Positions 1 through 9,047 of a DNA stretch of 64,000 nt are shown in pieces. The number at the start of each line of letters is the position of its first letter. Position 1 is the first letter of the stretch. Source of the stretch: Methylacidiphilum kamchatkense Kam1 (GTDB lineage Bacteria; Verrucomicrobiota; Verrucomicrobiia; Methylacidiphilales; Methylacidiphilaceae); the NCBI RefSeq assembly GCF_007475525.1, contig NZ_CP037899.1, positions 558,001-622,000 on the forward strand, written 5' to 3'. The notes beneath the pieces were generated by a model. That model saw only the letters and a list, made by a program, of their open reading frames with translations, did no database searches and was not told where the DNA came from. Position numbers and translations under genes: made by a program.

Positions 1-156
1 ATCGGCTTGTTTGAAAAAAAAAGCTGAAAGTTCTGGAAGAGCTTCTATTTCGAAATAAGAACCGATAGCAAGATACAGAACGAAAGCCTGAAATTCACTG
101 CCGATTTGTTGATATAAAGAAGGAACTATCTTTTGGCTTATAAGCATACCTATCAT
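1..156 (-). CDS. ferritin, N-terminal part (cut by window edge)
   Basis: The first 52 codons read on the minus strand give a ferritin-like first helix: residues such as LYQQIGSEFQAFVLYLAIGS followed by LPELSAFFFKQAD. This matches the start of bacterial non-haem ferritins (FtnA), which store iron as a ferric core in a 24-subunit shell. The Glu in GSEFQ sits where the first ferroxidase-centre glutamate is expected. Two in-frame ATG codons are available, at 156 and 147; the second gives the more usual MLxxK-type start. The rest of the gene lies outside the window, so the other ferroxidase residues cannot be checked. It is transcribed in the same direction as parA, which precedes it by about 70 bases. 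Confidence 0.75.
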   Translation of the reverse strand, partial: MIGMLISQKIVPSLYQQIGSEFQAFVLYLAIGSYFEIEALPELSAFFFKQAD

Positions 157-225
157 CTAAATATAATTGATAGAAAAGGAAAGAAAAAAAAAAAACTTCC
201 CAAAACTTTTACTCATTGAATGGGA

Positions 226-990
226 TTAGTTGATTTTTTTTAAAAATTCTTCTGTGAATTTCCTATAGCTAATGCAGCCTATGCTATTGGGATCGTAAAG
301 AGTAATGGGCTTTCCATAGCTTGGAGCTTCCGCTAGTCGGACTGTTCTGGGAATAATTGTATCAAATACAAGCTTGGGAATATGTTTGCGGACATCTTCA
401 ACAACTTGTTGACTTAAGTTTGTTCTGCTATCATACATGGTCATCAGTATTCCTAAAATATTGGGGGCTGCTGAAACCAGTTTTTTAAGGTTATCAAGCA
501 ATTGAAACATTTTTGCCAATCCTTCTAAAGCGTAGTATTCGCATTGAATAGGGATGATTAGCCAATCAGCAGCTACCATCGAGTTGACCATAAGTAATCC
601 TAAGGCAGGGGGACAATCAAGAATGACATACTGATAGGTTGTTCCAATAAGGGATTCTCTAAAGATTTTTCTAAAAACAGAAAAAGATTCGATTGGGTCA
701 TGTTGTTGATTTTCCCAGTTGGCTAATTCTAAATTTGCTGGGATAAGGTCCAAATTCATGTAAGGAGTAGAAATAATCTGGTCTTTTAAAAGTTGTTCGC
801 CAATTAAAACAGGAAATAAGCTTTTTCCAGAATCAAGGGAAAACCCTACTCCACTCGTAGCATTGGATTGGGGGTCTACATCGACTAGCAGCGTCGAGTA
901 TCCCTTTTCGGCTAAACAAGCTGAAAGGTTGATAGCTGTTGTAGTTTTCCCTACTCCTCCTTTTTGGTTTGCAATCGAAATAAATTTCAT
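226..990 (-). CDS. parA: ParA/Soj-family ATPase
   Basis: MinD/ParA-type P-loop ATPase, 254 aa. The deviant Walker A motif QKGGVGKTTT lies near residues 8-17, the A' motif DVDPQSN near 37-43, and a Walker B-like VILDCPP follows in the middle. Proteins of this family bind DNA as ATP dimers and, with a ParB partner, segregate chromosome origins or plasmids. No parB or recognisable parS is visible in the window, so it may be an orphan or its partner lies elsewhere. The open frame extends upstream to a TTG at 1005, but the ATG at 990 gives the standard family start MKFISIANQKGG and is preferred. A tandem repeat and a hairpin lie upstream of it (1042-1078). Confidence 0.9.
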   Translation of the reverse strand: MKFISIANQKGGVGKTTTAINLSACLAEKGYSTLLVDVDPQSNATSGVGFSLDSGKSLFPVLIGEQLLKDQIISTPYMNLDLIPANLELANWENQQHDPIESFSVFRKIFRESLIGTTYQYVILDCPPALGLLMVNSMVAADWLIIPIQCEYYALEGLAKMFQLLDNLKKLVSAAPNILGILMTMYDSRTNLSQQVVEDVRKHIPKLVFDTIIPRTVRLAEAPSYGKPITLYDPNSIGCISYRKFTEEFLKKIN

Positions 991-1041
991 TGTCCATTTG
1001 TTCAATTATTATTAATAAAAGAAACTAAGCTAACATTCTTG

Positions 1042-1078
1042 TTGAATTTGAGCTAAAATAAAATTGAATTTTAGCTAA
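1042..1078. repeat. tandem 15-bp repeat and 9-bp inverted repeat between parA and the ABC operon
   Basis: Two copies of TTGAATTTKAGCTAA (K is G or T), at 1042-1056 and 1064-1078, start 22 bp apart, about two helical turns. Overlapping them is a perfect inverted repeat, AGCTAAAAT at 1051-1059 and ATTTTAGCT at 1068-1076, with an 8-nt loop. They lie in the divergent promoter region of parA and the ABC transporter genes, so an operator is likely. Which protein binds is unknown; ParA-type autoregulation is one possibility. Confidence 0.5.
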
Positions 1079-1126
1079 TTTCCTTTGTCTTTTCTTTATC
1101 TGCTTTATGTAGGAAAATGGATTAAC

Positions 1127-1156
1127 TTGACATTTTTTATAATGTTTTAATATTAA
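1127..1156 (+). promoter_or_regulatory. candidate sigma-70 promoter of the ABC-2 operon
   Basis: A perfect -35 box TTGACA (1127-1132) is followed after 18 bp by TATTAA (1151-1156). Transcription would start near 1163, leaving only about 6 nt before the ATG at 1169, which has no Shine-Dalgarno sequence; the transcript could be leaderless. A TATAAT at 1138-1143 is an alternative -10 but lacks a good -35. Confidence 0.45.
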
Positions 1157-1168
1157 AATTTCTTTTTC

Positions 1169-2107
1169 ATGATCAAGGTTGAAAATCTGGTAAAAACGTA
1201 TTCGGGTTATACGGCACTTCAGGGAATTAGTTTTGAAGTAAAAAAGGGAGAAATTGTCGGATTCCTTGGTCCTAATGGGGCAGGGAAGACGACGACCATG
1301 CGTATTTTATCTTGTTACCTCCCTCCAACAAGTGGAAAAGTAGAAGTAGCCGGCTTTGATGTTCTTCAGAAGCCTTTGGAGGTTAAGAAAAGAGTAGGGT
1401 ACATGCCAGAAAATGTTCCCCTATATACGGATTTAAGAGTAAATGAGTATCTAAGGTATAGAGCTAAACTCAAGGGGATTAGGGGCTCAATGCTCAATGA
1501 AAGGGTACAATCTGTTTTAAAACTTTGCCATATTGAAGATGTCGCTTCAAGCATGATTGGAAATTTATCCAAAGGGTATCGACAAAGAGTAGGCCTTGCA
1601 GATGCCTTGGTGCATGATCCAGAATTGTTGATTTTAGATGAGCCAACTATTGGCTTGGATCCCAATCAGATTAGATCTGTCAGGGAATTAATTCGGAGTT
1701 TGGGCCAACATCATACCATCATCTTATCCTCTCATATTTTGAGCGAAGTCGAGGCCGTATGTAGCAGAGTTTTAATTATAAATAAGGGTAAAATAGAAGC
1801 TGCGGATACTCCTGAGAATCTCTCAAAACTTGTTAGAGGTGGAAGCATTGGAGCGATTCGACTTGAAATCCTTTGTAAGCCTTCTGTGGGGAAGGAAGCA
1901 TTCGAACGGTTGGAGGAGGTTGAGGAAGTAGAAATTGTTGAAGAATATCCAGGAGGATGGGTGATTCTACAGATATGGCCTAAACCTGGAAATGATATCA
2001 GAGATGGAGTTTATAATGTGATTCAGAAAAATGGTTGGAAAATAAGAGAAATGTCAAGAATAAGAGCAACCTTGGAGGATATTTTTGTCGAATTAACACA
2101 AGATTGA
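1169..2107 (+). CDS. ABC-2 type transporter ATP-binding protein (GldA-like)
   Basis: ABC ATPase of 312 aa. It has Walker A GPNGAGKTTT (about residues 34-43), a signature LSKGYRQRVGLADAL near 133-147, Walker B LLILDEPTIGLDP near 154-166 and a switch His in SSHILSEVEAVC. The C-terminal ~90 residues form the DUF4162-like tail common in ABC-2 exporters. It should power the permease encoded next (2215-2964) together with the GldG-like protein. This ATPase, permease, GldG-like and DUF4340 order resembles the gliding-motility-related GldAFG group. In bacteria that do not glide, such sets are widespread with unknown substrate. No Shine-Dalgarno sequence precedes the ATG. Confidence 0.9.
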   Translation: MIKVENLVKTYSGYTALQGISFEVKKGEIVGFLGPNGAGKTTTMRILSCYLPPTSGKVEVAGFDVLQKPLEVKKRVGYMPENVPLYTDLRVNEYLRYRAKLKGIRGSMLNERVQSVLKLCHIEDVASSMIGNLSKGYRQRVGLADALVHDPELLILDEPTIGLDPNQIRSVRELIRSLGQHHTIILSSHILSEVEAVCSRVLIINKGKIEAADTPENLSKLVRGGSIGAIRLEILCKPSVGKEAFERLEEVEEVEIVEEYPGGWVILQIWPKPGNDIRDGVYNVIQKNGWKIREMSRIRATLEDIFVELTQD

Positions 2108-2214
2108 AACAGCTAACTTTCTGTAGAAAAGGTTTTGGTAATAGGTGGTTGTTCTAAAAACAGTGAATAAAAAAAAATCTTTTTTGAATATATTTTTTTG
2201 GATGAGGAAGCGTT

Positions 2215-2964
2215 ATGGCTCTTTTGACATTATTTCAAAGAGAAATGAAAAGCTACTTTGTTTCTCCAGTAGCTTATATCCTTCTATTTTCTTGTTCTTT
2301 GATCAATGGAGCTAGTTTTGTTTTTTGGCTCAACTACCTTTCGATCAATAATATCAAAGAATTTACTCTTTTGCAGGCTTGCATGAACGCCTTTTTTTTC
2401 TGGTTTTTGCTCCTTGTTCAAGTACCCGTTTTAACGATGCGATCTTTTGCTGAAGAATACAAATTGGGCACCATTGAAATGATTCTAACTGCCCCTGTGA
2501 GGGAATGGGAATTAGTGCTATCCAAGTTTTTAGGCTCTGTTTGTTTCTTTGCTGTTCTTTGGATGCCAATGGCATTGTATTTAGCAGTATTGCGGATAGT
2601 TTATGGACATCCCCTTGGGATGAGTGTAGGGATGATTGTTCTTCCTTTCCTAATGCTCCTTCTTATTGGAATGTTCTTCATATCGATTGGCCTTTTTGTT
2701 TCATCCCTTACGAAAAATCAGATTATTGCTGCCATTCTTTCTTTTGCCCTTATTTTCCTCATTTTCTCATTAAGTTTTTTGATTTATTTGGGAATTGGTG
2801 GGCAAACAAGGGAAATGATTTCTTATCTTTCATTTTTGGATCAAATGGATACTTTTTCGCGGGGTATTTTCGATTCTAGACCCGTAGTTTTATTGGGTTC
2901 AGCTACTTTCTTTTTCCTTTTTCTTACAGAAAAAATTTTGGAATGGAGAAGGCTCAGAGAATGA
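2215..2964 (+). CDS. ABC-2 type transporter permease (GldF-like)
   Basis: Integral membrane protein of 249 aa with about six hydrophobic segments: near residues 15-40, 55-75, 100-125, 140-165, 172-195 and 225-243. The N-terminal LFQREMKSYFVSPVAYILL is a hallmark of the GldF/NatB-like ABC-2 permease family, as is RSFAEEYKLGTIEMILTAPV. It should form the membrane channel for the ATPase at 1169-2107. The GAGGAA sequence 6-7 nt before the ATG supports this start. The gene lies about 110 bases after the ATPase gene and 40 bases before the GldG-like gene, consistent with one operon. Confidence 0.9.
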   Translation: MALLTLFQREMKSYFVSPVAYILLFSCSLINGASFVFWLNYLSINNIKEFTLLQACMNAFFFWFLLLVQVPVLTMRSFAEEYKLGTIEMILTAPVREWELVLSKFLGSVCFFAVLWMPMALYLAVLRIVYGHPLGMSVGMIVLPFLMLLLIGMFFISIGLFVSSLTKNQIIAAILSFALIFLIFSLSFLIYLGIGGQTREMISYLSFLDQMDTFSRGIFDSRPVVLLGSATFFFLFLTEKILEWRRLRE

Positions 2965-3003
2965 TAAGGAAAAAAATGGAAAAATAAGCTTGGGAAGGCA
3001 GCT

Positions 3004-4482
3004 ATGAAAGGAGTCACGGTGTCTCATCCTTTGAGATTTCAGCTTAGGATCAATAACATACTGACCATTTTATTGATGTTTGCCATAGTTTGGATAGTCA
3101 ATTATTTGGGATATAAATATTATTATCGCAAGGACTTCTCCAAAGGGGGTATGTATACGCTTTCTTCCAAAACAATTAATGTTTTGAAGTCTTTACCGGA
3201 GCCAGTTAAAATTATCGTTTGTCTAACAAACTCAAAGCTTCAATCCGATATAGACAACCTCCTGAAGGAATATAAATATTATGGGGGCAACAAAATCATT
3301 ATAGAGCATATCGATCCGGCATTAAATCTTGAAAGAGCGGAAGCACTAGCCAAAAGACTTAAATTTGATTTACAAGAAAATGTTATTATTTTCGAATACA
3401 AAAATTTTCATAAGTTTGTAAATGATAATCAACTAGTTGAGTATGATAATTCGGTAGCGATGTTTGGCCAATCCCCTTCCATTAAAGCATTTAAAGGGGA
3501 ACAACAATTTACAGCAGCTATTTTATCTGTAGTAGAAGGGAAGCCGTCTAAGGTATACTTTTTGACAGGGCATGGGGAAAGAAATATAGACAATTACAAT
3601 CAACCGGGAGGCTATGGGATTATTGCAACACAAATTCGTAAGGAAAATATGGAACCACTGACCCTGAATTTGCTGGAAAGTGGGGCTGTTCCAGAAGATG
3701 CTGCAGTTGTGGTCGTTGCTGGACCCAAAAATCCTCTCTCTCCTTCTGAAATCCAGGCCATAACCCATTACTTGGATTCCAAAGGCAAATTAATAGTTCT
3801 TGAAGGCTCAAACTCCAATTCAGGCTTAGAACCCTTGCTGTCAAAATACGGAATAATCTTTCAAAATGATAAAGTAGTTGCAATTGGAAGGCTAGTTGGA
3901 GGCCTTGGAGGAGAAATGCTGATCGATAAAGCAGCAGGGACCCATTTTGCCGATCATCCTGCGGTAAAGCCAATGATTGGCTATACCCTTCAGCTGCCTG
4001 ATTGCCGCTCCATTGCCTTGTCGACGGATTCTTCTAATCCTAATGTCAAGAAAGTCACAGCCTTAGTAAAAACTCCAGAGGGATTTTGGGGTGAGGTGAA
4101 TTGGAAAGAAGAAGAAAGACCCAAATATGACCCAGGGGTTGATATTCCTGGTCCTCTGATTTTAGCTGCTGTTTATGACGGTGGTGAAGTTCCTGGCAAG
4201 GAAGGGATTCATGTTTTCGGAACAAGGATTGCAGCCGTTGGATCTTCCTCCTTTCTTGCCAATCAGAATATAAAACCTGATGGGGTTGATTTTTTCATTA
4301 ACTTGTTAAATTGGATGCTCCAGAAAGAAATGGCCCTAGGGATTGCTCCAAAATCTGTTCAGGAATTTGGATTAAGCATTCCAGCTTCCCAAAGACAGAC
4401 CGTTGCTATGATTTGCTTGGTTACCATTCCTTTTGCATTTTTGGTACTTGGGGTAGGGATGTATTTTTCTAGAAGAAGATGA
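3004..4482 (+). CDS. GldG-like ABC transporter auxiliary protein
   Basis: 492-aa protein with one membrane segment near residues 14-33, a large extracytoplasmic region and a second segment near 468-488 (VTIPFAFLVLGVGMYF). The body fits the ABC-type uncharacterised auxiliary family (GldG, DUF4350-like): the segment YTLSSKTINVLKSLPEPVKIIV is typical, with LTGHGERNIDN further in. It probably assembles with the permease and ATPase encoded upstream as the periplasmic domain of the transporter. A GGGAAGG ribosome site precedes the ATG. The stop codon overlaps the first possible start of the DUF4340 gene. Substrate unknown. Confidence 0.85.
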   Translation: MKGVTVSHPLRFQLRINNILTILLMFAIVWIVNYLGYKYYYRKDFSKGGMYTLSSKTINVLKSLPEPVKIIVCLTNSKLQSDIDNLLKEYKYYGGNKIIIEHIDPALNLERAEALAKRLKFDLQENVIIFEYKNFHKFVNDNQLVEYDNSVAMFGQSPSIKAFKGEQQFTAAILSVVEGKPSKVYFLTGHGERNIDNYNQPGGYGIIATQIRKENMEPLTLNLLESGAVPEDAAVVVVAGPKNPLSPSEIQAITHYLDSKGKLIVLEGSNSNSGLEPLLSKYGIIFQNDKVVAIGRLVGGLGGEMLIDKAAGTHFADHPAVKPMIGYTLQLPDCRSIALSTDSSNPNVKKVTALVKTPEGFWGEVNWKEEERPKYDPGVDIPGPLILAAVYDGGEVPGKEGIHVFGTRIAAVGSSSFLANQNIKPDGVDFFINLLNWMLQKEMALGIAPKSVQEFGLSIPASQRQTVAMICLVTIPFAFLVLGVGMYFSRRR

Positions 4483-4503
4483 CCAAAGACAACGAGAAAG
4501 AAG

Positions 4504-6302
4504 ATGAAAAATTTTCGTTCAACCCTCATCCTATCTATCATTGTTGCTTTGTTGACTGGGTATATTTATTTTTTGACAAGGGTAAGAAGTCTACAGAAGA
4601 AAGACAAAGAACAGAAAATGAACTTTTTCATATTGAAGCAGGTGAAATAAACTGGTTGCAGATTAAATCTCCTGGTGAATCCGTTACCTTGGAGAAAAAA
4701 GAAAACCAATGGAAGATAACCTCTCCAATTCATGCTGATGCTGATGAAAGGACAATCGATCGGTATCTGATTGATCTTCAATATTTAGAAGTGCGAAGGA
4801 AAATTCCCCAGAATGAGATTCCTAATGGCGACATATTAAAACAATGGGGATTTTCTAATCCATCTCTAGAAATCTATTTTAAAACTTCAAAAGAAACACA
4901 CAGTTTGATTGTTGGTCGGAAAACAGCTGTAAGCGAATTGGTTTATGCGAAAACCTCCACAGGATCCAATGGCCCAATTTATTTAATTAGTTCTAGTATG
5001 GCAGAGTCTTTAAAGAAAGGTTTAGATGATTTGCGCAGTCGGGTTGTTTTTCATTTTAATCAGTTTTCGATCGACAAATGCGGGATTAGACAACTCAATG
5101 GTCCTTCCTTTTCTGATTATATAGTTTTAAAGAAAGGAAAGCAGTGGGAACTTCAAAAACCTGTTATGGCAAGGGCTGATGGGAGCAAATTAGAGGATTG
5201 GTTTAATGAATTGCATTCGCTTCGTATCGACAAGTTTATCGCTGATGATGGGTCCAACCTTAATCAATACGGATTAGATAGTCCAAGATATCAAATTTGG
5301 ATCGATCAGTCAGATAAGAAGGAGGAAGAGAAACTTTTGGTTGGTAATTCCTTGCCGTCAGATCCAAAGGAGCTATATGCGAAAATGGCTTCGAGTAATT
5401 CAGTCTTTACGATCCAAGCAGATGCAGTCAATAAGATCGTACAGAATTTTTCAGATATTCGTGACAAGCATGTGTTTCCTGCTTTTTCAGAAGAGCAGGT
5501 TGAAAAGATATGGTTTCGGAACAAAGACCTCAAATTGGTTTATGTGAAAAAAGGCAGTGATTGGCAAAATGAAGAAACTGAGAAAGGACTTGCCAACAAA
5601 AATAAGGTTAATGAGTTTATCGATGTATTGCGTAATTTGGAAGCCAAAGACATTAAACAAGAACAGATGGAGGTAAAAGGTTATGGTTTGGAAAATCCCC
5701 AAGAGGATATAGAAATTGAATTTAATCCTGGACTAACCACCGATAAATCTCAGCGGATAGAGCTTTATTTAGGGAAAGATGAAAATGGATTAATCTATGC
5801 CAAAAACTCTATTGAACCTTTTGTTTATGCTATTAAAGATTCATTTATCAAAACACTCCCTAAAGATCCATGGGATTGGAAGGATCTATCGATTATCCAA
5901 TTGGATCCCCAAGAAATATCTCAATGGGATGTCATCTCTGGGAATCAATCTTTTACGGTACAGAGAAAAGATGGGAAGTTTATAACCACAGGCATATCTG
6001 GACTGGATGAAGAGAAAGCCAAAGATTGCCTTGAGTTGTTAGCGCATCTAAAAGCGGTGAGGTGGGTTGGGCCTCCTTCTCAAGGGATGGAACTTTCCAA
6101 GCCCCAAACCAAAATTACAATCCATGCCAAAAAGAACTACGTTGTACTTATTGGAGTTGCTTCGCCGACTGGTGGCAGGTATGCTCTCTTGGAAGGCAAT
6201 CCGATTGCCTTCGAATTAGAGGATTCAGTTTATAAGAGGCTGGTAGAACCATTACATACAAAAACTACGGTACAGCAAGCTATGCCTCAAGCAGCAAAAT
6301 AG
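4504..6302 (+). CDS. DUF4340 protein, apparently frameshifted at its N-terminus
   Basis: The frame open from 4479 to 6302 holds several repeated DUF4340 units (WKITSP, WELQKP and YGLDSP or YGLENP motifs), which in this synteny are periplasmic partners of the GldG-like transporter. Its first ~30 residues are not plausible protein. The expected membrane anchor is instead encoded in another frame from the ATG at 4504 (MKNFRSTLILSIIVALLTGY). The two frames join exactly at the T6 run 4569-4574: one additional T gives a continuous anchor followed by FDKGKKSTEERQ and the DUF4340 body. So the real product is likely about 600 aa. The site also reads T TTT TTG, a possible -1 slippery heptamer. Sequencing error, mutation or programmed shift cannot be separated here. 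Confidence 0.8.
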
Positions 6303-6368
6303 GCTTAGGCTATATTATTCATGATAAGACACATAAATCAAAGGGTGAGGAACACAACTGGTTGATGC

Positions 6369-6923
6369 TCAGGAAGGAGGCGTTGATTCTTCTTCAGCTT
6401 TTTGGAGTTCTTGATATTTCTTTATGCTTTTAAAAACTAAAATATAGGATATTGCTGCCAAAGGCAATCCTATGATCAAAGAGCCTATGAACATTGGCCA
6501 TCCTAAATTATAAATCTCCTGCCAACTTATTAATTGTTTGAGTTCTAGATGTTGGAGTTTGGATAGTGTCTTATTAAATTGATGGCTATTTTGACCAAGC
6601 ACAATTAACCCAATTTTGTATTCAAGCCACATTAATCCAGGAACGAAAGGCAAAGCAATATCATGGGCAGCAACACCAACAGCTGCTGCAACTTTACTAA
6701 CCCGAAGCAGCCAAGCTGTTACAATAGCTAAAATCGTTTTAAATCCCCAAAAAGGAGTAAATCCATAAAAGACGCCAATAGCAAAACCAAGGGCTATGGA
6801 ATGAGCAGATACAGGTAATTTTCGAAGGATGGTATGACTTTTTTTGAAATGGTTAGAGACGTAGGAAAGAAGATTCTTTTTTTTAGGTTGTGATTTGATG
6901 ACTCCTTCTGACGATTTCCCCAT
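6369..6923 (-). CDS. DUF2062 membrane protein
   Basis: 184-aa protein with the DUF2062 signature: SAHSIALGFAIGVFYGFTPF near residues 41-60, then GFKTILAIVTAWLLRVSKVA. There are about three or four hydrophobic segments, including one near 145-168 (FIGSLIIGLPLAAISYILVF). Function is not established for the family; members are often encoded near glycosyltransferase or lipid genes. The gene lies downstream of tetR on the same strand (about 75 bases apart) and is convergent with the DUF4340 gene. Confidence 0.75.
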   Translation of the reverse strand: MGKSSEGVIKSQPKKKNLLSYVSNHFKKSHTILRKLPVSAHSIALGFAIGVFYGFTPFWGFKTILAIVTAWLLRVSKVAAAVGVAAHDIALPFVPGLMWLEYKIGLIVLGQNSHQFNKTLSKLQHLELKQLISWQEIYNLGWPMFIGSLIIGLPLAAISYILVFKSIKKYQELQKAEEESTPPS

Positions 6924-7000
6924 GTATATAGCAATAAGCGTAGCTTAAAGAATAGCAAGATAGATCTTTGGAAGAAAAAAAAACTTAAGTAAAACTTTTG

Positions 7001-7618
7001 CTAGTCTTTTTTACAAGCGCCATTGAGGAAGATTTCAATAAAGTTGTCGATAACTTCTGTTTCTGAAATCTGTGGGGTGTCTAGCTCAAAGAGAGTATTT
7101 GCCACTAGATAATGAGTGATAATACCAATAAAAGCGTTAGAGACCAAATAAGGGTTCAATGCTTTGAAAATGTTTCTTTCCATTAGCATGGAAACATAAT
7201 TTTGAAGTTTCTTCCGTAATTCTACAACGAAACATTCGCAAAACATTTTTGATAGCTCATGATGCTCAAGAGCGCTGAAATAAAGAAGTCGGAGAAAATC
7301 GGGATCTTCTTTGACAGAGGTAAAGAATTGGGTGGCTATTTGTTTTAAAAATCCAGGAACACCCTCTCGGTTCTGCTCAGGATTTTCTAAGTTTTCCATC
7401 AGCGCATTGAGCTGGTCAATTTTCGATCGAATGATAGCTAGATAAAGATCTTTTTTGGTTGGATAATACCTATAAATTAAGGCCTCGTTAACATTAGCAT
7501 ATTGAGCGATATTTCGGGTGGTGGTGCCTGCAAAACCTTTTTGTGCGAACAGTTTTTTAGCTGCACCAAGAATTTTTTGTTTTCCAGAGGGGGTTTCTCG
7601 AGCTTTCTCCATTGACAA
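7001..7618 (-). CDS. TetR/AcrR family transcriptional regulator
   Basis: 205-aa regulator with an N-terminal helix-turn-helix (about residues 14-60): KILGAAKKLFAQKGFAGTTT, then IAQYANVNEALIYRYYPTKK. The rest is a helical ligand-binding domain with no motif that reveals the ligand. It is divergent from the EmrA/HlyD-type adaptor gene 89 bp away, the usual layout in which a TetR protein represses an efflux gene and itself from a shared operator. The third residue is also Met, so the start may be two codons later. Confidence 0.88.
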   Translation of the reverse strand: MSMEKARETPSGKQKILGAAKKLFAQKGFAGTTTRNIAQYANVNEALIYRYYPTKKDLYLAIIRSKIDQLNALMENLENPEQNREGVPGFLKQIATQFFTSVKEDPDFLRLLYFSALEHHELSKMFCECFVVELRKKLQNYVSMLMERNIFKALNPYLVSNAFIGIITHYLVANTLFELDTPQISETEVIDNFIEIFLNGACKKD

Positions 7619-7707
7619 GTCTATTTAGGTAAGTAAGTAATCACATACTGATTTCCGTCAAACCTTTATTATAATTTATCTAAATTTTCGTCTCGAAAAG
7701 AAAATTT
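7619..7707. promoter_or_regulatory. shared tetR / efflux adaptor control region
   Basis: Only 89 bp separate two divergent starts. Toward the adaptor gene there is TATAAT (about 7670-7675) with a weak CTGATT 16 bp upstream. Toward tetR there is a TTGACG -35-like box without a clear -10. Between them lies AGTA-N6-TACT, a small dyad that overlaps both candidate promoters and could be the TetR operator. The dyad is short, so this is a suggestion only. Confidence 0.35.
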
Positions 7708-8751
7708 ATGGGCTTTAAACTCTTAAATCGCAAAGAAAGTCGAGTTAAGCAGGAAGCTTTTGGTTCCTCCTCTACCAGCGAGCAAGAACCATCTTTGACT
7801 ACAGTCCCTCAGGATTCAAAGATAGAAGATCATAAGGGTTTGCATGCCTTCTTTATAAAGTCGATCCTCTACGGGGTCATTTTTGGTCTGATTTTTTTCC
7901 TTGCCTATGTGCTTTTCGAATATTTCTCATCTTACGAAACCACTGACGATGCCTTTATCGCAGGACATATCATTCGCATCGCTCCTAAAGTTGCTGGCCA
8001 TGTTGTGGGCTATTATATCGATGACAATATGGATGTCAAAAAAGGACAACTGTTAATCGAGATTGATCCCAGAGATTATCAATCCCGAGTAGCCATTGCT
8101 CAAGCCAATAAAGAATGGGCTGAAACGGAGTGGAAAAGAATGAAAGAAATCCTTAGGTCTTCGGCTGTTTCCCAACTTCAAGTTGATGCCGCTTGGGCTG
8201 TTAAACTTTCCACCGAAGCCTTTTTAAAGCTCTACGAACTGCAACTTGGGTATACCAGAATTTATGCCCCGGCAGATGGCAGAATAACCATGAGATCGGT
8301 CGAAAAGGGACAATATGTCGATGTGGGACAAATTCTTTTTGATATTGTTCCTCCGGATCTTTGGGTGGTAGCTAATTATAAAGAAACACAGATTACTTTT
8401 ATGCGTCCTGGTCAAGCTGCTAAAATCCGAATCGATGCCTATCCTCACCATCGCTATAAGGGCCATGTAGATAGTATTCAAAGAGGCAGTGGCGCGCAGT
8501 TTAGCCTTCTGCCACCAGAAAATGCAACAGGGAATTATGTCAAAGTGGTCCAGAGAGTACCGGTTAAGATCCTCTTTGATGAACCCTTAGCTAGCGACGA
8601 AACGGTTGGTCCTGGTTTCTCAGTTGTTCCAACGGTAGAAGTTGGAAAATTTTATGTAAGCTTCTTTTGGTCTGTTGCTCTAATTCTTACTGGCTTTGGA
8701 GTTGGAGTGGTTCTAGCCTTTATTCTTAAAAATACGAAGAAACAAAAATAG
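7708..8751 (+). CDS. EmrA/HlyD-family membrane fusion protein
   Basis: 347-aa periplasmic adaptor of the EmrA type. It has a cytoplasmic N-terminal stretch, one membrane helix near residues 50-72, and a lipoyl half-domain YETTDDAFIAGHIIRIAPKV. A short helical hairpin and the second barrel half follow (APADGRITMRSVEKGQYVDV). Such proteins link an inner-membrane pump to an outer-membrane channel. Two oddities: no pump (EmrB) or TolC gene adjoins it, and a second hydrophobic helix closes the protein (residues about 315-340, FFWSVALILTGFGVGVVLAF). The nearby divergent TetR gene suggests induction by a small molecule. Confidence 0.85.
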   Translation: MGFKLLNRKESRVKQEAFGSSSTSEQEPSLTTVPQDSKIEDHKGLHAFFIKSILYGVIFGLIFFLAYVLFEYFSSYETTDDAFIAGHIIRIAPKVAGHVVGYYIDDNMDVKKGQLLIEIDPRDYQSRVAIAQANKEWAETEWKRMKEILRSSAVSQLQVDAAWAVKLSTEAFLKLYELQLGYTRIYAPADGRITMRSVEKGQYVDVGQILFDIVPPDLWVVANYKETQITFMRPGQAAKIRIDAYPHHRYKGHVDSIQRGSGAQFSLLPPENATGNYVKVVQRVPVKILFDEPLASDETVGPGFSVVPTVEVGKFYVSFFWSVALILTGFGVGVVLAFILKNTKKQK

Positions 8752-9047
8752 TTTTCCTCTCACTTCTTCTTTATTTGCCTCTATTTCGCTTGCATTCTCT
8801 TTCCCATAATCATAGAAAGATGAAAAAAAGGGGCATACAAAAAAGGAGGTTGATCAATAACCAAGGGCATCACATACACTCTCACAATGAAAAGTGATCA
8901 AATTAAAATATTTTTCTCTTTTAGTCACTAATTTAACATTGTATTTCTTAAAGAAATTTTTCATGGTATTGACCCAAACTGCTACAATCTGTAAGGAAAG
9001 AAAGTCCTTCAGCCAAGCTCAATGACTACTATGGAGTGGAACGACTA

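Noticed and set aside
4479-4503. ATG at 4479 as the DUF4340 start (overlapping the GldG-like stop)
   Set aside because: The first 30 residues from this start are the shadow of the membrane anchor read in the other frame; the anchor from 4504 is far more plausible.
8950-9000. Possible promoter with TTGACC and TACAAT before the GT39 gene
   Set aside because: The boxes are only 8 bp apart, so they cannot serve one promoter.
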